A stretch of DNA of 64,000 nucleotides from Aurantiacibacter atlanticus (GCF_001077815.2 NZ_CP011310.1:1798001-1862000), one strand, 5' to 3'; shown: positions 52,500 to 61,573, counted from the first letter of the stretch. The notes: generated by a model not told the origin, from the letters alone. Numbers and translations are program-made.

Positions 52500-52948
52500 C
52501 CACAGAACTCTTCACCATCGGCTATGCCCGCGCGACGCAGGATGCCCTGACTGGCGTGCTAGTGGATACAGGTGTGAAATTGCTGGCTGATATTCGCGCG
52601 CTGCCGCTTTCGCGCAGACCCGGATTTTCAAAGACATCACTGGCTACCGCGACCCAGAACGCGGGGATGACCTATCGCCATTTCAAACACCTTGGCACTC
52701 CGAGAGAGGGCCGCGATGCCGCGCGGCGGGGCGACCTTGGTACCTTGCGGCATATCTATGAAGGGCAACTAGAACTGCCAGAGGCACTGGCCCAGATGGC
52801 TGAGTTGCAAGCATTGGCGCAAGAGGGGCGCACATGTCTGCTGTGTTATTGCGAGGAAACTGCAAAATGCCATCGCGCACTACTGATAGAGGCCGCATTT
52901 GAAGATTGGCTCATCCGTGATCTGCATGCCGGACCAACGATCCCTTGA
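52496..52948 (+). CDS. DUF488 family protein
   Basis: A 150-residue cytoplasmic protein of the DUF488 family. FTIGYARATQDAL opens the fold, LLADIRALPLSRRPGFSK is the second conserved block, and LLCYCEETAKCHR the signature with three Cys and His-Arg, which may bind metal or be redox active. The role of the family is unknown. The ATG overlaps the lipoprotein stop (ATGA). The next gene begins about 50 bases later on the same strand. Confidence 0.87.
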   Translation: MTTELFTIGYARATQDALTGVLVDTGVKLLADIRALPLSRRPGFSKTSLATATQNAGMTYRHFKHLGTPREGRDAARRGDLGTLRHIYEGQLELPEALAQMAELQALAQEGRTCLLCYCEETAKCHRALLIEAAFEDWLIRDLHAGPTIP

Positions 52949-53001
52949 AAGGCTGCCCGCTTGGCCGCACAAGAGGTGCACAACATTTAAGAGGGTCGCC
53001 A

Positions 53002-54003
53002 ATGTTCAACGCTCTGCGCCATCTGCTCGCGCTATTTGCCATACTTCTCCCTGCCGGTGTTGCAGCGCATGATACTGAGCTCCCCCAATGGTCCATCGCC
53101 ATTCATGGCGGCGCGGGCACGCTACAACGTGAGGCAATGACGCCGGAGCGCGAGGCCGCCTATTCTGCATCGCTGCAAACTGCGCTTGATGCTGGGGCTG
53201 AGGTATTGCGCACGGGCGGCACTTCGGAAGATGCCGTGCTGGCGGTCATTACCCTGCTGGAAGACGATCCGTTGTTCAACGCCGGGCGCGGTGCAGTGCT
53301 GACCTGGGACGGCGGTATTTCGCACGATGCCGCCCTGATGCTGGGGCAGAACAGGCGAGCGGGCGCGATTGCGGGCGTTTCCACCATTCGCCACCCGATC
53401 CTTTTGGCGCAAGCCGTGATGCAGTATGGCCGCCATGTGTTCCTCAGTGGAGAAGGTGCAGAAGAATTTGCCAGCGACACGCCACTGGAACGTGCCGAAA
53501 GTGCGTGGTTCGTCACTCCGTCTCGGCAAAAGGCGCTTGCTCGCTATCGTGCCCACGAAATATCACTGGCGGATGGTGAACATCGTTTTGGCACTGTGGG
53601 GGCTGTGGCGCGCGATATACACGGCAACCTTGCCGCCGGAACGTCCACGGGCGGAATGACAGGAAAACGCTGGGACCGGATCGGCGACAGCCCCATTATC
53701 GGGGCGGGCACCTATGCCGACAACAATTCCTGCGCGGTATCTGCCACGGGATCGGGTGAATATTTCATCCGCGCCGTAGTGGCCAAATCTATTTGCGACC
53801 TGATGGAATTGGCCGGTATGGGGCCACTGGAAGCAGGCGATAATCTGATGGCAGAAGTCGCGGAGCTTGGCGGCAGTGGCGGCGTAATTGTCGTGTCCAA
53901 ACGCGGAGAAACTGCGTTTTCGTTCAACACTTCCGGAATGTACCGTGGCCGCGCTGACAGCACTGGGTTGAACGAAGTCGCGATCTTTACTGTCGAAGAA
54001 TAG
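53002..54003 (+). CDS. Isoaspartyl peptidase/L-asparaginase, plant type, exported
   Basis: An N-terminal nucleophile hydrolase of 333 residues that removes beta-aspartyl residues or hydrolyses asparagine. IAIHGGAGTLQREAMTPER is the family start, and autoproteolysis should occur before Thr198 in FGTVGAVARD, exposing the catalytic Thr. GNLAAGTSTGGMTGK and GAGTYAD line the site. MFNALRHLLALFAILL through AHD is a signal peptide, so the enzyme is periplasmic, unlike most bacterial members. The ATG at 53002 has GAGGG 7 bases upstream; an in-frame upstream TTG at 52945 is rejected. Confidence 0.92.
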   Translation: MFNALRHLLALFAILLPAGVAAHDTELPQWSIAIHGGAGTLQREAMTPEREAAYSASLQTALDAGAEVLRTGGTSEDAVLAVITLLEDDPLFNAGRGAVLTWDGGISHDAALMLGQNRRAGAIAGVSTIRHPILLAQAVMQYGRHVFLSGEGAEEFASDTPLERAESAWFVTPSRQKALARYRAHEISLADGEHRFGTVGAVARDIHGNLAAGTSTGGMTGKRWDRIGDSPIIGAGTYADNNSCAVSATGSGEYFIRAVVAKSICDLMELAGMGPLEAGDNLMAEVAELGGSGGVIVVSKRGETAFSFNTSGMYRGRADSTGLNEVAIFTVEE

Positions 54004-54014
54004 AGCGCTTCAGC

Positions 54015-55124
54015 CTAGGTAGAGGCCAACTGTCCACCCATGAATGCGGCGATGTCGACCATGTCGGTTTCGCGGTCCAGAAAGGCCTCACCCACGCCTT
54101 TCAGGAGGACGAAAGGCAGTGTGCCAGCATCCATTTTCTTGTCATGCAGCATATGTGAGGCAAGGTTTTCACCGTCGCATCCAAGCCCCAGTCTGGAAAT
54201 CTCCGTTGGTAGGCCAATTGCAGCGATGGCATTGCATAAGCGTTGTGAATCGGCATCGCTGATGAAACCGCGCCGGGCCGAGTAGCGCGCGGCCAGCACC
54301 ATGCCCAACGCAACCGCCTCACCATGCAGCAGGCGATCGGAAAAGCCGGTTTCGGCTTCCAGTGCGTGCCCGAAAGTATGGCCAAGGTTCAAAAGCGCGC
54401 GTGCACCGCTTGTCTCACGCTCATCCTCTGCAACGATGCGCGCCTTGGCCTGCACGCTGCGTGTCACGGCATATTCGAGCGCTTGGCCATCCATTGCCAG
54501 AACTGCAGGTCCATTTGTCTCGCACCAGGCGAAAAATTCTGCGTCACCCAATATCCCGTATTTGATAACTTCAGCATACCCGCAGCGCAATTCGCGCTCA
54601 GGCAGGGTGGTCAGCGCATCGAGATCGGCGAGCACGAGGGCGGGTTGATAAAAGGCGCCGACAAGGTTCTTGCCCGCGCTGACATTGATGGCCGTTTTTC
54701 CGCCAACACTCGAATCGACTTGTGCCAGCAAGGTCGTGGGCACTTGCACAAAGCCGCAGCCGCGTTTTGTTATTGACGCGGCAAAGCCGGTCAGATCACC
54801 GATGACTCCGCCGCCCAATGCGATCACATGATCGCCGCGTTCGACCTCTTCCTCCAGCAGCCATTCGGTCGTGCGTGCAAGGCCGTCCCAGCTTTTCGCT
54901 CCTTCGCCCGCCGGATGCACCAACCAGCGCGCTTCCTTACCTGCCTGTGCAAGCGATGCCGCCACTGTATCGCCCCACAGGCGATGGACATTCGCATCGG
55001 TGATGATCGGCACATGGGATTTGCGCAGTAGCGCGCCGCACTGGTTCGCAATATCTGCCAGCAGTCCGCGATCTACCCGCACGTCATATTCACGCCCGGC
55101 AAGAGCCACCTGTGTTACAGCCAT
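54015..55124 (-). CDS. aroB: 3-dehydroquinate synthase
   Basis: A 369-residue NAD-dependent enzyme of the shikimate pathway that converts DAHP into 3-dehydroquinate. GGGVIGDLTGFAASITKRG (NAD site), PTTLLAQVDSSVGGKTAIN and the metal ligands in LNLGHTFGHALE are present. The ATG at 55124 overlaps the end of aroK by 10 bases. Gene order aroK-aroB is standard in proteobacteria and implies co-transcription. Confidence 0.95.
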   Translation of the reverse strand: MAVTQVALAGREYDVRVDRGLLADIANQCGALLRKSHVPIITDANVHRLWGDTVAASLAQAGKEARWLVHPAGEGAKSWDGLARTTEWLLEEEVERGDHVIALGGGVIGDLTGFAASITKRGCGFVQVPTTLLAQVDSSVGGKTAINVSAGKNLVGAFYQPALVLADLDALTTLPERELRCGYAEVIKYGILGDAEFFAWCETNGPAVLAMDGQALEYAVTRSVQAKARIVAEDERETSGARALLNLGHTFGHALEAETGFSDRLLHGEAVALGMVLAARYSARRGFISDADSQRLCNAIAAIGLPTEISRLGLGCDGENLASHMLHDKKMDAGTLPFVLLKGVGEAFLDRETDMVDIAAFMGGQLAST

Positions 55125-55690
55125 TTGTCGAGCGCCTCCAGAATGCGATTCACCGCCACCTGATGTGGTCCTGTATCGCTTCGCTGGTGAATTTGCGCCT
55201 GTCGATAGACCGGATCGCGCGCCTCTTTCATCATTTCCACCTTTTTGCGGATATCGCCCGTTCGCAACAATGGTCTACGATCGTTTCGGCTGACCCGCTC
55301 CACCAGCGTTTCCTGTGATGCGTCCAGCCAGATAGCGATACCTTTTTCGAGAATTAGGTTGCGCGTCGCATCCTGCAGGAAGGCTCCGCCGCCTGTCGCG
55401 ATTACCGATCCCGGACCGCATTCTTCCATCAGCCGCGCAATTACGCGCCGTTCCCCGTCGCGGAAGTGTTCCTCGCCAAACCTGTCGAACACTTCGGCGA
55501 TAGACATGTTGGCAGCCTGCACGATTTCATCATCGGAATCGGTAAAGCCCATATCCAGCGTCGTGGCGAGTTTACGCCCAACGGTGGATTTGCCAGCACC
55601 CATCATGCCGACAAGGACCAACGGGCCCTTCAGCCGCGCGCGGATGGAGCGGATGGTGCCTTCATCGGGTAGTTCGCTTGCAATGGTCAT
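55115..55690 (-). CDS. aroK: Shikimate kinase
   Basis: A 191-residue P-loop kinase that phosphorylates shikimate. LVGMMGAGKSTVGRKLA is Walker A, DSDDEI binds shikimate, and GGGAF with RRPLLRTGD complete the lid and core motifs. The frame runs to 55828, but the conserved part begins near the ATG at 55690 (MTIASELPDEGTIRSIRARL), which is chosen; an ATG at 55741 is possible. No ribosome site settles this. It precedes aroB. Confidence 0.92.
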   Translation of the reverse strand: MTIASELPDEGTIRSIRARLKGPLVLVGMMGAGKSTVGRKLATTLDMGFTDSDDEIVQAANMSIAEVFDRFGEEHFRDGERRVIARLMEECGPGSVIATGGGAFLQDATRNLILEKGIAIWLDASQETLVERVSRNDRRPLLRTGDIRKKVEMMKEARDPVYRQAQIHQRSDTGPHQVAVNRILEALDKWL

Positions 55691-55781
55691 TGCCGCATGG
55701 CCTATAGATGGGCTAACCGCGCTGGCAAGGTCGCCCGGCATTTTGTCCAAGTGCGACGAGGAAACGGGATACTGCCGCAAG

Positions 55782-55922
55782 GTGTCAAAACGCCTGATGT
55801 TCTTGCTGACTGTAACTGGTCTTGCCATGCTGTTGCTGCTTGTGGTGGCATGGTTCGATGGCGGGCAGGAAGAACAGCGCCTGATAGTTGAGCCAGTATC
55901 CGTGCCGGAGGTCAGTCTTTGA
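55782..55922 (+). CDS. Small single-pass membrane protein, 46 residues
   Basis: Begins at GTG 55782 (MSKRLMFLLTVTGLAMLLLL...) with an in-frame ATG at 55797. It has one strong membrane helix, at about residues 6-23, and a short soluble tail ending EPVSVPEVSL. Its stop overlaps the TTG start of the following secreted protein (TTGA), and the GGAGG inside its tail is that gene's ribosome site. The helix and coupling support a real gene; no family is known to me. It overlaps in antisense only non-essential upstream sequence of aroK if aroK starts at 55690. Confidence 0.65.
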   Translation: MSKRLMFLLTVTGLAMLLLLVVAWFDGGQEEQRLIVEPVSVPEVSL

Positions 55923-57790
55923 AGCGTATAACTTTCCTGCTGGGTGGCGCGGCGCTTGCCCTGTCGTCCACAATCGCTTTTGCAGCTGGGCCGGAAGATC
56001 TTTTGCCGCCTGCGTTTCGTGATCCGCCGCCGCAGCCATCTCCTACTCCGGCTCCTGCACCATCGCCCAGTGCAACGCGTCCACCGTCATCGCCCAATCA
56101 GCCTGCGACACCATCGGCCCCGTCTGGTGGCTCTGTATCAAGGCCGGTTGTGCAAGGACTGCCCGGTTCATCGTCCCAGTCTCCTTCCGGTGGAATTTCC
56201 CTGCCGCCGGGTTTCCCTTCGCTAGCCGAACTAGAGGCGATGGAGGGCGATGAGGTGAATGAGGTGCTCGGCCTGCGTCCCAAGTTTGATATTCCTGCAG
56301 CAGCGCGCCGCTCTGTCGCTCAAGTGGGCTTGCTATCCTATGCAGAGGGTGGCTTCCCTGTACGTTCATTGGCGGGCCAGCCAGCTGCATTGGTGCGCGC
56401 TGCGCTGGAGGCGAGCAATGGCCCGGTTATTTCGCGCTGGGGCCACATATTGTTGCGCCGTGCACTGGCCAGTCGGCTCGACGCACCCGAAGGCATGGAT
56501 CCCGTCCTTTTCGCTGCACTTCGTGTGCGCGCGCTTGGCGCGATGGGCGAAGGTGCAGTGGCGCGTGCACTTGCGCAGGACATTGATGGCAGCAATTATG
56601 ATCGCGCGCTGACCGATGCTGCTTTTGATGCCTATGTTGCGACTGGTGACATCCTGGGGATGTGTCCGGTCGCCCGGCTTCAGAGTGATCTTCGTGAAGA
56701 TGCCGAATGGGAATTGGTGCAAGGCATCTGCTCCGCCTATCTCGGCGAAACGCGCGGCGCGAACCGCAGACTCGAAAGGGCACTCGGCACTGGTCTTGCG
56801 TCAGAGATTGACGTGCGTCTGGCCCAGCGTTTTGCGGGCGCTGCAGGCGAGGGCAGTCGCGCGGTCAATGTTGAATGGGACGGGGTTGAAGAACTTACTC
56901 CATGGCGTCATTCCTTGGCCCGCGTCGTAGGTGCAGAGGTGCCCGAAGACCTGCGCTCTTCCGCGTCTTCGAGCTTTGATTTGTCCGAAGTGCTAATTCC
57001 GGCAACTCCGCTGGATGCGCGGATTGCCTCTGCCGATCTGGCCGGAGCACGCGGCCTTTTATCCGCTTCTGCGATGGTCGATCTCTACTCGCAGCTTTGG
57101 GAGAGTGATGCCTATTCACGTGATGACAAGACCAATGCCGGATTGCTGCGTGCCGCATATGTCGCCGGTTCCGCTGCGGAGCGTCTGTCCGCTATGCGGC
57201 AGTTGTGGGGCGATGGCGCTGGTTACGGACGCCTTGTATTAACATCTTATGCCGCAGCCCGGCTGCCGGTCTCGCAAGACTTAGTCGCAGATGTCGCCCC
57301 ATTGATTGCATCAATGCTGGCAGCGGGCCTTGATCGCAATGCGCTGCGCTGGGCGGGCATTGTACCTGAAGGGAGCGAGGCCTGGGCCATGCTGGCTTTG
57401 GCAGATGCATCAGGTAATACTGTCGGCGTGGATGTGGGCGCGGTTGAAGATTTCCTGGATGCGGACACCAGTTCCGAACGGCGCAAATCAGCTTTTCTGA
57501 TCGCCGGGCTTGCTGGTCTGGGCAAACTTGAAAGCGACGATACTGCCGATCTCGCAAATGAGCTGGGCGTCAATTTGACCCGTAGCACCGCATGGAGCAG
57601 CAAGATTTCGCGTGCTGCGCAGGTTGAAAACCGCCCACTGGTTTCACTGCTCGCTGGATTGGGCATGCAAGGTAGCAGCTGGGAGCAAATGACTCCGCGC
57701 CATCTCTATCATGTAGTTTCTGCTCTTAACCGCGTGGGTCTTTCAGCCGAAGCACGGATGATCGCCGCCGAGGCGGTTGCTCGCGGGTAG
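55919..57790 (+). CDS. Secreted alanine-rich protein of unknown function
   Basis: Not recognised. The 623-residue protein starts with TTG at 55919, supported by GGAGG at 55907-55911. A signal peptide (KRITFLLGGAALALSSTIAFA) precedes a Pro/Ser-rich linker (residues 24-100, PPPQPSPTPAPAPSPS-like), after which a long alpha-helical domain rich in Ala, Leu and Gly follows, resembling tandem helical repeats (TPR/Sel1-like) without a clear signature. It is probably periplasmic. It lies directly upstream of xerD (18 bases apart) and behind a coupled 46-residue membrane protein. Confidence 0.8.
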   Translation: MKRITFLLGGAALALSSTIAFAAGPEDLLPPAFRDPPPQPSPTPAPAPSPSATRPPSSPNQPATPSAPSGGSVSRPVVQGLPGSSSQSPSGGISLPPGFPSLAELEAMEGDEVNEVLGLRPKFDIPAAARRSVAQVGLLSYAEGGFPVRSLAGQPAALVRAALEASNGPVISRWGHILLRRALASRLDAPEGMDPVLFAALRVRALGAMGEGAVARALAQDIDGSNYDRALTDAAFDAYVATGDILGMCPVARLQSDLREDAEWELVQGICSAYLGETRGANRRLERALGTGLASEIDVRLAQRFAGAAGEGSRAVNVEWDGVEELTPWRHSLARVVGAEVPEDLRSSASSSFDLSEVLIPATPLDARIASADLAGARGLLSASAMVDLYSQLWESDAYSRDDKTNAGLLRAAYVAGSAAERLSAMRQLWGDGAGYGRLVLTSYAAARLPVSQDLVADVAPLIASMLAAGLDRNALRWAGIVPEGSEAWAMLALADASGNTVGVDVGAVEDFLDADTSSERRKSAFLIAGLAGLGKLESDDTADLANELGVNLTRSTAWSSKISRAAQVENRPLVSLLAGLGMQGSSWEQMTPRHLYHVVSALNRVGLSAEARMIAAEAVARG

Positions 57791-57808
57791 GAGGAAGCCG
57801 CAACGCTC

Positions 57809-58690
57809 GTGTCGGCCCATATCGACAATTACCTCGCCATGATGGCGGCAGAGCGCGGGGCGGCGGCAAATACGCTTGCAGCCTACCGCCGCGACCTGGA
57901 AGGAAGCGAAGAAATCGCCGGCGATCTGGCCGCCGCATCGCGGGATGATCTTGCGCAATTGCCGCGCGCCTGGGCAGAACTCGCGCCATCCACCGTCGCG
58001 CGCAGGATTTCTGCGCTGCGACAATTCTACAGCTTTTGCCTGGATGAAGGAATACGGCAGGATGATCCTTCCTCCGCATTGCCACGTCCGCAGGCGCGCC
58101 GCCCGCTGCCCAAGATACTCTCACTCGACGAGGTGAAGCGGTTGTTCACCGTTGCAGAGGACGAAGCTGCCGGGGACCGACCTGATGCCGTGCGGATGCT
58201 CACCCTTCTGGAAATACTATATGGATCGGGCCTGCGCGCAACAGAGCTTGTGGAGATGAAAGCCAGCGCCGTTCCCCGTGATGCGCCATTGCTCACGATC
58301 ACTGGCAAGGGCGGTCAGCAGCGCATGGTCCCGGTTTCCGGGAGAGCGCGCAAGGCCCTTTCGCGCTGGATGGCCGTGCGCAAGGCGGATGGATCGGTCT
58401 TCCTTTTCCCGTCGCGAACGGGTCACATCTCCCGAATCAGGCTTTATCAGCTGGTAAAAGCGCTGGCCGTGCGGGCCGAGCTGGATCCGCGCAAGGTCAG
58501 TCCGCATGTCCTGCGCCACGCCTTTGCAACCCATTTGCTGGCGGGCGGGGCGGACCTTCGGATCCTGCAAACACTGCTCGGTCATGCCGATATTGCGACG
58601 ACCCAGATATATACCCATGTGGATTCGGCGCGGCTCGTAGCGTTGGTAAACGAAAGACATCCTCTTGCAGGGAAGGGCGCGGGGCGTTAG
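57809..58690 (+). CDS. xerD: Tyrosine recombinase XerD
   Basis: A 293-residue tyrosine recombinase that resolves chromosome dimers at dif with XerC. The catalytic set is complete: Arg143 (GLRATEL), Lys167 (TGKGGQQR), His233 and Arg236 (HVLRHAFATH), His259 (LLGHADIATTQ) and the nucleophile Tyr268 (IYTHV). An N-terminal SAM-like core-binding domain covers residues 3-80. Length and motifs fit XerC/D. Assignment to XerD rather than XerC is an inference. The GTG start at 57809 follows the preceding stop by 18 bases. Confidence 0.9.
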   Translation: MSAHIDNYLAMMAAERGAAANTLAAYRRDLEGSEEIAGDLAAASRDDLAQLPRAWAELAPSTVARRISALRQFYSFCLDEGIRQDDPSSALPRPQARRPLPKILSLDEVKRLFTVAEDEAAGDRPDAVRMLTLLEILYGSGLRATELVEMKASAVPRDAPLLTITGKGGQQRMVPVSGRARKALSRWMAVRKADGSVFLFPSRTGHISRIRLYQLVKALAVRAELDPRKVSPHVLRHAFATHLLAGGADLRILQTLLGHADIATTQIYTHVDSARLVALVNERHPLAGKGAGR

Positions 58691-58699
58691 CGGCAGGCT

Positions 58700-59647
58700 A
58701 TGGCATCATTCCTAGATTTCGAAAAACCGGTTGCAGAGCTTGAAGCGAAGGTTGCCGAATTGCGCTCCGCCGCTGGTGAAGATGTTGATATTTCGCGTGA
58801 ATTGCGCCGTCTCGAACAGAAAAGCGCGGCCCTGTTGAAGACCACCTATGCCGAGCTTACGCCTTGGCAGAAAACGCAGGTTGCGCGCCATTCCAGCCGT
58901 CCGCATTTCCGTGACTATGTGGCGCATGGCTTTGATCATTTCATGCCATTGGGTGGTGATCGCCTTTATGGTAATGACGAGGCAATCATGGGTGGCCTTG
59001 CGACCTTGCGTGGCCGTCAAATTATGCTCATCGGCCATGAAAAAGGCCATGACACTGAAACGCGGATCAAGCACAATTTCGGCATGGGCAAACCCGAGGG
59101 CTATCGCAAGGCCATCCGGCTCATGGAAATGGCCGATAAATTCGGCCTGCCGGTAGTTACTCTGGTCGATACATCCGGTGCATTTCCCGGCATCGAAGCC
59201 GAAGAGCGCGGCCAGGCAGAGGCGATCGCCCGCTCGACTGAAGCATGCCTTGCGCTGGGCGTCCCCATGATCGCGGCTGTCGTTGGTGAAGGCGGATCGG
59301 GCGGGGCGGTCGCGCTTGCCAGTGCAGAGCGCGTGCTGATGTTCGAACACGCCGTTTATTCCGTGATCTCGCCCGAAGGGTGCGCTTCTATCCTCTGGCG
59401 CACAGCGTCCAAGGCACCACAGGCAGCAGAAGCCATGCGGCTTACGGCACAGGATCTGCTCAGCATCGACGTGATTGACCGGATCGTGCTTGAGCCTGCC
59501 GGAGGCGCGCATCGCAATCCGGCAGAGGCAGTGGGCAATCTGACAGATGCCATCAATGAAGAACTCGACGCACTTTGCCTTCTCTCGCCTGACCAGTTGC
59601 GCACGCGTCGGGAAGATCGTTTTCTGGCTATCGGACGCGAGGTCTGA
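58700..59647 (+). CDS. accA: Acetyl-CoA carboxylase carboxyltransferase subunit alpha
   Basis: A 315-residue subunit of the carboxyltransferase that makes malonyl-CoA, the first committed step of fatty acid synthesis. FLDFEKPVAELEAKVAELR starts the family's N-terminal helix. FGMGKPEGYRKAIRLM, LVDTSGAFPGIEAEERGQAE and VVGEGGSGGAVALASAERVL are typical CoA-binding and oxyanion blocks. It starts 9 bases after xerD and is followed by a likely terminator. Confidence 0.96.
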   Translation: MASFLDFEKPVAELEAKVAELRSAAGEDVDISRELRRLEQKSAALLKTTYAELTPWQKTQVARHSSRPHFRDYVAHGFDHFMPLGGDRLYGNDEAIMGGLATLRGRQIMLIGHEKGHDTETRIKHNFGMGKPEGYRKAIRLMEMADKFGLPVVTLVDTSGAFPGIEAEERGQAEAIARSTEACLALGVPMIAAVVGEGGSGGAVALASAERVLMFEHAVYSVISPEGCASILWRTASKAPQAAEAMRLTAQDLLSIDVIDRIVLEPAGGAHRNPAEAVGNLTDAINEELDALCLLSPDQLRTRREDRFLAIGREV

Positions 59648-59712
59648 GAGGCGCACGATCTGCCAGGGTTGAGCCGACCTGCATAAGGCAATTCATGCAA
59701 TTCTAGGGGCGG

Positions 59713-59731
59713 GGCGGGAACATCGCCCGCC
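59713..59731 (+). terminator. Possible terminator after accA
   Basis: GGCGGG (59713-59718) pairs with CCCGCC (59726-59731) around a 7-base loop, with a T-rich stretch (CTGTTTTCC) about ten bases further on. The stem is short and the T run is displaced, so it is a weak call. Confidence 0.4.
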
Positions 59732-59801
59732 TGTGGCTGTTTTCCTCCAAGTAACCGGGGCGACGCCAATCGCCCGATTCAGGGTTTAGGAGGAGAATCG
59801 C

Positions 59802-61286
59802 ATGTCGCACCCACTGTCTCGTAAAATGAAATCCATTGCTGTTGCGGGGGTGGCTGCAATGGCAGTGTCCGCCTGTGCCACTGTCCCTGGCGCAAATGTT
59901 GCTCCCGGCTCGCCGATCACGGCGGAAGAAGCGCAAGTTGGCGCACAGTATCACGAACAGTTCGTTGCCCAGTTCGGTGGAGAAATGACTGGCCCCTACG
60001 CCAGCTATGTCGATCAGATTGGCTCCAATATCGCGGTGCAGTCCGGCCTTGCGCAAGATCGCAATGCCTTTGATGTCACCTTGCTCAATTCCAGCGTTAA
60101 CAACGCATTTGCCGTGCCCGGCGGCTATGTTTACGCGACCAGGCAATTGGTCAATCTCATGAATAATGAGGCGGAACTTGCTGCCGTTCTTGGCCATGAG
60201 GTCGGTCACGTAGCTGCGCGCCATTCGGCTCGCAGGCAGGCTGCGGCCCAGCGTAACCAGATTGGCGGCGTTGGCATTGCGATCCTTTCCTCAATCTTGC
60301 TTGGCGATAACCCGCTGGGTGAAACGATTGCACGTGGCGCCCTTCAGGGGTCGCAGGTCCTGACGCTCAGCTATTCACGGAATCAGGAATTGGAGGCCGA
60401 CGCGCTCGGCGTGCAATATCTCAAGAATGCAGGTTATGATCCGCGCTCCATGGCAACTCTGCTGCAAAGTCTGGCTGCGCAAAATCAGCTCGATGCCCAA
60501 TTGCAGGGCCGCGACAATGCCACCATTCCTGAATGGGCATCAACGCATCCGGATCCTGCAAGCCGCGTGCAGAATGCAGTGCAACTGGCGGGTAACAATA
60601 CGGGCGTTACCAATCGTGACACATTTCTCAGTCGCATTGATGGCATGATCTATGGCGATGATCCCGAGCAGGGTGTGATTGAGGGCAATCAGTTCATCCA
60701 CCCCATGCTGCGTTTTTCCTTCACCGCGCCACAGGGTTTTTACATGATCAACAGCCCCAGTGCTGTTTCCATCAATGGCGATGCCGGTCAGGCTCAATTG
60801 ACGACCGGGGCCTATAACAACAATCTCGATACGTATATACGCTCTGCGTTTCAGGCCATCGGTGGCGAGCAGCAGCAGCTTGCACCGTCAAGCATTGAGC
60901 GCACGACGGTCAACGGACTGCCTGCCGCCTTTGGCACTGCGCGGGTCAACAATGGCCAGCAACAAGTTGATGTGACGGTGTTCGCGTATGAATTTTCCGC
61001 GGATCAGGCGTTTCACTTCCAGGCCATTACGCCAGCCGGACAATCAGGCACATTCAATTCATTGTTCAGTTCAATGCGTCGGATTTCGGCCAGCGAAGCG
61101 GGCAGCGTAATTCCGCGCAGGATCGATATCGTCACGGCTGGCGGTGGTGACAGCGTGGCCTCGCTGGCGCAGCGCATGGCTTACACCGATGGTCAGGAAG
61201 CACGCTTTCGTGTTCTGAACGGCTTATCGGGTAATGACCAAGTCGTCCCCGGACGCAAATACAAGATCGTCGTCCGCGCCAATTGA
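59802..61286 (+). CDS. M48-family metalloprotease lipoprotein (BepA-like)
   Basis: A 494-residue periplasmic zinc protease. The lipobox AVSAC (Cys25) follows a short signal, so the protein is membrane-anchored. VNNAFAVPGGYVYATRQLV precedes the HEVGH zinc motif (His132, Glu133, His136), and NQELEADALG supplies the third ligand Glu. The C-terminal 200 residues include a LysM-like ending (ASLAQRMAYTDG to VVPGRKYKIVV). Similar proteases help outer-membrane protein quality control. A strong terminator follows 2 bases after the stop. Confidence 0.9.
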   Translation: MSHPLSRKMKSIAVAGVAAMAVSACATVPGANVAPGSPITAEEAQVGAQYHEQFVAQFGGEMTGPYASYVDQIGSNIAVQSGLAQDRNAFDVTLLNSSVNNAFAVPGGYVYATRQLVNLMNNEAELAAVLGHEVGHVAARHSARRQAAAQRNQIGGVGIAILSSILLGDNPLGETIARGALQGSQVLTLSYSRNQELEADALGVQYLKNAGYDPRSMATLLQSLAAQNQLDAQLQGRDNATIPEWASTHPDPASRVQNAVQLAGNNTGVTNRDTFLSRIDGMIYGDDPEQGVIEGNQFIHPMLRFSFTAPQGFYMINSPSAVSINGDAGQAQLTTGAYNNNLDTYIRSAFQAIGGEQQQLAPSSIERTTVNGLPAAFGTARVNNGQQQVDVTVFAYEFSADQAFHFQAITPAGQSGTFNSLFSSMRRISASEAGSVIPRRIDIVTAGGGDSVASLAQRMAYTDGQEARFRVLNGLSGNDQVVPGRKYKIVVRAN

Positions 61287-61288
61287 TG

Positions 61289-61319
61289 AAAACCCCCGGC
61301 CAGATGGACGGGGGTTTTT
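61289..61319 (+). terminator. Rho-independent terminator after the M48 protease gene
   Basis: AAAACCCCCG (61289-61298) and CGGGGGTTTT (61309-61318) form a perfect 10-bp stem with a 10-base loop, followed by T-rich sequence. Confidence 0.92.
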
Positions 61320-61350
61320 CTTGGCAGTTTTCTGACCGCACATAGCAGAA

Positions 61351-61374
61351 GGGCGGAGGGTTTCCCCTCCGCCC
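61351..61374 (-). terminator. Hairpin after the Flp pilin genes (terminator on the minus strand)
   Basis: GGGCGGAGGG (61351-61360) pairs with CCCTCCGCCC (61365-61374) around a 4-base loop. Read on the minus strand it is followed by TTCTGCT. It sits downstream of the first Flp pilin gene and upstream (in plus coordinates) of it, so it most likely terminates the pilin transcript. Confidence 0.75.
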
Positions 61375-61405
61375 AACTGTCTAAACCTAAGTCTTCTTTA
61401 GACGA

Positions 61406-61573
61406 TTAGGCTGTTTCCATCTCGGTCTTGACCTTGTTGAAGGTCGTGCTGAGTTCGTTACCCAGGCTCTGCATTGCAGTGATGGCAGCAACGGCGATCA
61501 GGGCAGCGATCAGGCCGTATTCAATGGCGGTTGCACCCTGCTCGTCGCGGATCATGTTCTTGAAAAAAGTCAT
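61406..61573 (-). CDS. Flp/Fap-type pilin
   Basis: A 55-residue type IVb pilin precursor. DEQGATAIEYGLIAALIAV is the prepilin signature: cleavage is expected after Gly13, followed by Ala-x-x-x-Glu-Tyr (the conserved Glu at mature position 5) and a hydrophobic stalk. AGGAG lies 8 bases before the ATG on the minus strand. It resembles Flp of tad/flp pili, which act in adhesion. A second pilin gene lies 90 bases upstream on the same strand, so the pair may be co-transcribed. No tad secretion genes are in the window. Confidence 0.93.
   Translation of the reverse strand: MTFFKNMIRDEQGATAIEYGLIAALIAVAAITAMQSLGNELSTTFNKVKTEMETA

Noticed and set aside
57809..58690. Tyrosine recombinase as an integrase of a mobile element
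   Set aside because: Length, motifs and tight placement between housekeeping genes (accA) fit the chromosomal XerD; no att-like repeats or phage genes nearby.
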